In this document: positions 22,514 to 23,795 of the stretch, piece by piece
Numbering within the stretch: the first letter of the stretch is position 1
Layout of the letters: each line of letters begins with the position of its first letter
DNA from: JAWOLE01 sp035263845
Lineage (GTDB): Bacteria > Acidobacteriota > Thermoanaerobaculia > UBA5066 > Gp7-AA6
Direction: 5' to 3'
DNA: 23,795 bases
Assembly (NCBI GenBank): GCA_035263845.1
Contig: DATFQY010000163.1
Location: 1-23,795 of the forward strand
Notes under the pieces: generated by a model
Told to the model about the DNA's origin: nothing
Databases searched by the model: none
The model's input: the letters and a program-made list of their open reading frames with translations, nothing else
Translations under genes and position numbers: made by a program

Positions 22514-22588
22514 TCCTCAGTAGCTCAATGGCAGAGCATCCGGCTGTTAACCGGAGGGTTGTAGGTTCAAATCCTACCTGAGGAGCCA
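22514..22588 (+). tRNA. tRNA-Asn (GTT), CCA encoded
   Basis: A full cloverleaf. Acceptor TCCTCAG (22514-22520) pairs with CTGAGGA (22578-22584), followed by discriminator G and an encoded CCA (22586-22588). The anticodon stem TCCGG/CCGGA encloses CTGTTAA, with anticodon GTT at 22546-22548. The T loop is TTCAAAT. It has its own promoter. No integrase or duplicated 3' end lies nearby. Confidence 0.97.
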
Positions 22589-22629
22589 CTACCCACCGCT
22601 TACTACCGGCACACACCGCGGAGAAGTCG

Positions 22630-23795
22630 TCAGAACCGGGCGAGCCCGCCTGATGCGGTGAAGAACGTGATCCAGAAGGCGACGCCGTCGCTGCAGGCCC
22701 CGTAGGGAAGAACGCCCGTGCCGATGTTCGCGAAGCCGAGAGGGGAGAGGTCCGCCGCTTTGAAGATCGAGACGGCGTCGCCGTTGTAGTCGGTTACGAG
22801 GACGCGCTGGCCGTCGAAGGCGGCGCTTCGCGGGCCGGACAGGCCGTTGCCGGTGAGCGTCTGCAGCACTGCTCCGGTGGAGGCGCGAACCACCGTCACG
22901 GAGTCGTTGCCGAGGTTGGGGACCCAGATGTTCGCTCCGTCGTAGACCGGGTAATTGGGTTCTAACCCGACAGTCACCGTCTGCAGGATGGCTGCTGCCG
23001 CGTCAAGTTTCAGGAGGTGGCGGGGGACCGCCGAGGTCCCCGAGTCGGTGACCCAGACGTTGGTTCCGTCGAAGAGAGCTCCGACCGGCGAAACGAATCC
23101 GGGTACGGACGTGACGGTCCAGGGGATGGTAGCTCCCGGCGTGACGATCGATACACTGCCGGTGGCATTGGCGGTCCAGACGCGAGCGCCATCGAACGCG
23201 ACGCTCTGCACGTTCGGTCCCAGCGTGCTCGCGACAACTGTCGCGGCGCCGGGCGGCTGCGACGGGTCGATCATATAGAGCAGGCCCGGTTGGGTAGCGG
23301 CCGTCACGATGACGCGGCCCATGGCGACAAGGACTCCGAACGCTCCGGTCGCGGTCCATGTCTCCAGGACTTTCCCGTCCGAGGCCCGCACTCGTGAAAC
23401 CGTGCCTGAGCTGAAATTGCCCACCCAGACGTCGCCGCCGTCGCAGCGGCAGAGCGCCGGAAAAGAGCCGACCGTCGTGAGCTGGACGGCCGCGGCGTTC
23501 TGCGTGGCCCAGAACTGGTCGAGCGCCGCCCGGCGGCTGCCGCGTCGCAGCACGGAATCCACGGAGCGCGAGAGAAAAGCGGCCATCTGGAGGCGGGTGA
23601 CGTTGGAGGTCGGATCGTAAGTCGTCGGCGTGGTCCCGGTCGTGATTCCAAGATAGAACACCTCCAGAACGAACGGGCAGAAGACGTCGTTGGCGGTATC
23701 GGTGAATGGGCCGCAGGTTCCCAACAGGGCGTTCGTCATGCCGGCCAGTAACGCGGCGGCAAGACCGAATGGGACCAGGAGCAGACGGACGCCTC
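22630..23795 (-). CDS. Secreted SLH-domain beta-propeller protein, 5' end cut by window
   Basis: At least 387 codons; the frame stays open to the right edge. An ATG at 23739 exists, but the frame upstream encodes VRLLLVPFGLAAALLAG, the core of a Sec signal peptide, so the true start lies beyond the window. The mature N-terminus (CGPFTDTANDVFCPFVLEVF, then LGITTGTTPTTYDP, VTRLQMAAFLSRSVD) is an S-layer-homology-like domain. It is followed by about six blades of a YVTN/NHL-type beta-propeller with recurring (V/I)WV.N and AFDG.RV. motifs. The protein is probably cell-surface or secreted. Its ligand is unknown. I associate this SLH-plus-propeller type with Acidobacteriota. The 41 bases between tRNA-Asn and its stop show no clear terminator. 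Confidence 0.85.
   Translation of the reverse strand, partial: GVRLLLVPFGLAAALLAGMTNALLGTCGPFTDTANDVFCPFVLEVFYLGITTGTTPTTYDPTSNVTRLQMAAFLSRSVDSVLRRGSRRAALDQFWATQNAAAVQLTTVGSFPALCRCDGGDVWVGNFSSGTVSRVRASDGKVLETWTATGAFGVLVAMGRVIVTAATQPGLLYMIDPSQPPGAATVVASTLGPNVQSVAFDGARVWTANATGSVSIVTPGATIPWTVTSVPGFVSPVGALFDGTNVWVTDSGTSAVPRHLLKLDAAAAILQTVTVGLEPNYPVYDGANIWVPNLGNDSVTVVRASTGAVLQTLTGNGLSGPRSAAFDGQRVLVTDYNGDAVSIFKAADLSPLGFANIGTGVLPYGACSDGVAFWITFFTASGGLARF

Noticed and set aside
22514..22588. tRNA-Asn as an integration site for a mobile element
   Set aside because: There is no integrase, no duplicated tRNA 3' end and no change in gene character next to it.

Overview
This is a GC-rich chromosomal window with no visible phage, IS or CRISPR content. 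The gene set and several protein types suggest an Acidobacteriota bacterium, possibly Thermoanaerobaculia-like. The main hint is the S-layer-homology plus beta-propeller protein at the right end, a type I associate with that group. This placement is inference. The organism should have an outer membrane, because an OmpA-type peptidoglycan-binding protein and a lytic transglycosylase are present.

Layout. Positions 201-14226 are read leftward. From upstream to downstream they hold a macromolecular-synthesis cluster (rpsU, mutS2, dnaG, rpoD), a CAU tRNA, a C4 zinc-ribbon coiled-coil protein (CdsZ type), then rnhA-yggS-yggT-divIVA, then histidine-degradation genes (hutI and a cyclodeaminase), then polA. 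Many junctions are 4-base overlaps, which suggests translational coupling. Positions 14384-18115 are read rightward: a GAF-like/coiled-coil protein, a signal-peptide-bearing lytic transglycosylase, and a YjbQ-family protein. A hemerythrin-like gene faces left (18147-18560). From 18587 to 22472 comes a rightward series: an exported NTF2-like protein, a PAS-like small protein, a coiled-coil protein, a membrane-spanning OmpA-type protein and a Ras-like small GTPase. A tRNA-Asn follows, then a leftward SLH/beta-propeller gene cut by the window edge.

The most interesting unit is 19087-22472. It encodes a PAS-like protein, a coiled-coil protein with conserved-looking ends, a protein that joins a cytoplasmic part to periplasmic peptidoglycan, and a small GTPase with a non-Gln switch II. 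It looks like an envelope-anchored GTPase module, comparable in logic only to MglA/MglB-type polarity systems. No function is established from the sequence.

Other notable points are two classes of palindromic repeat (a GTCATCCTGAG family and inverted heptamer arrays) that sit on gene ends and supply stop codons or start signals; -10 boxes exactly 7 nt before GTG start codons (candidate leaderless mRNAs); a consensus promoter followed at once by an intrinsic terminator upstream of polA; and two genes (mutS2 and the transglycosylase) with no ATG/GTG/TTG where their proteins should begin.
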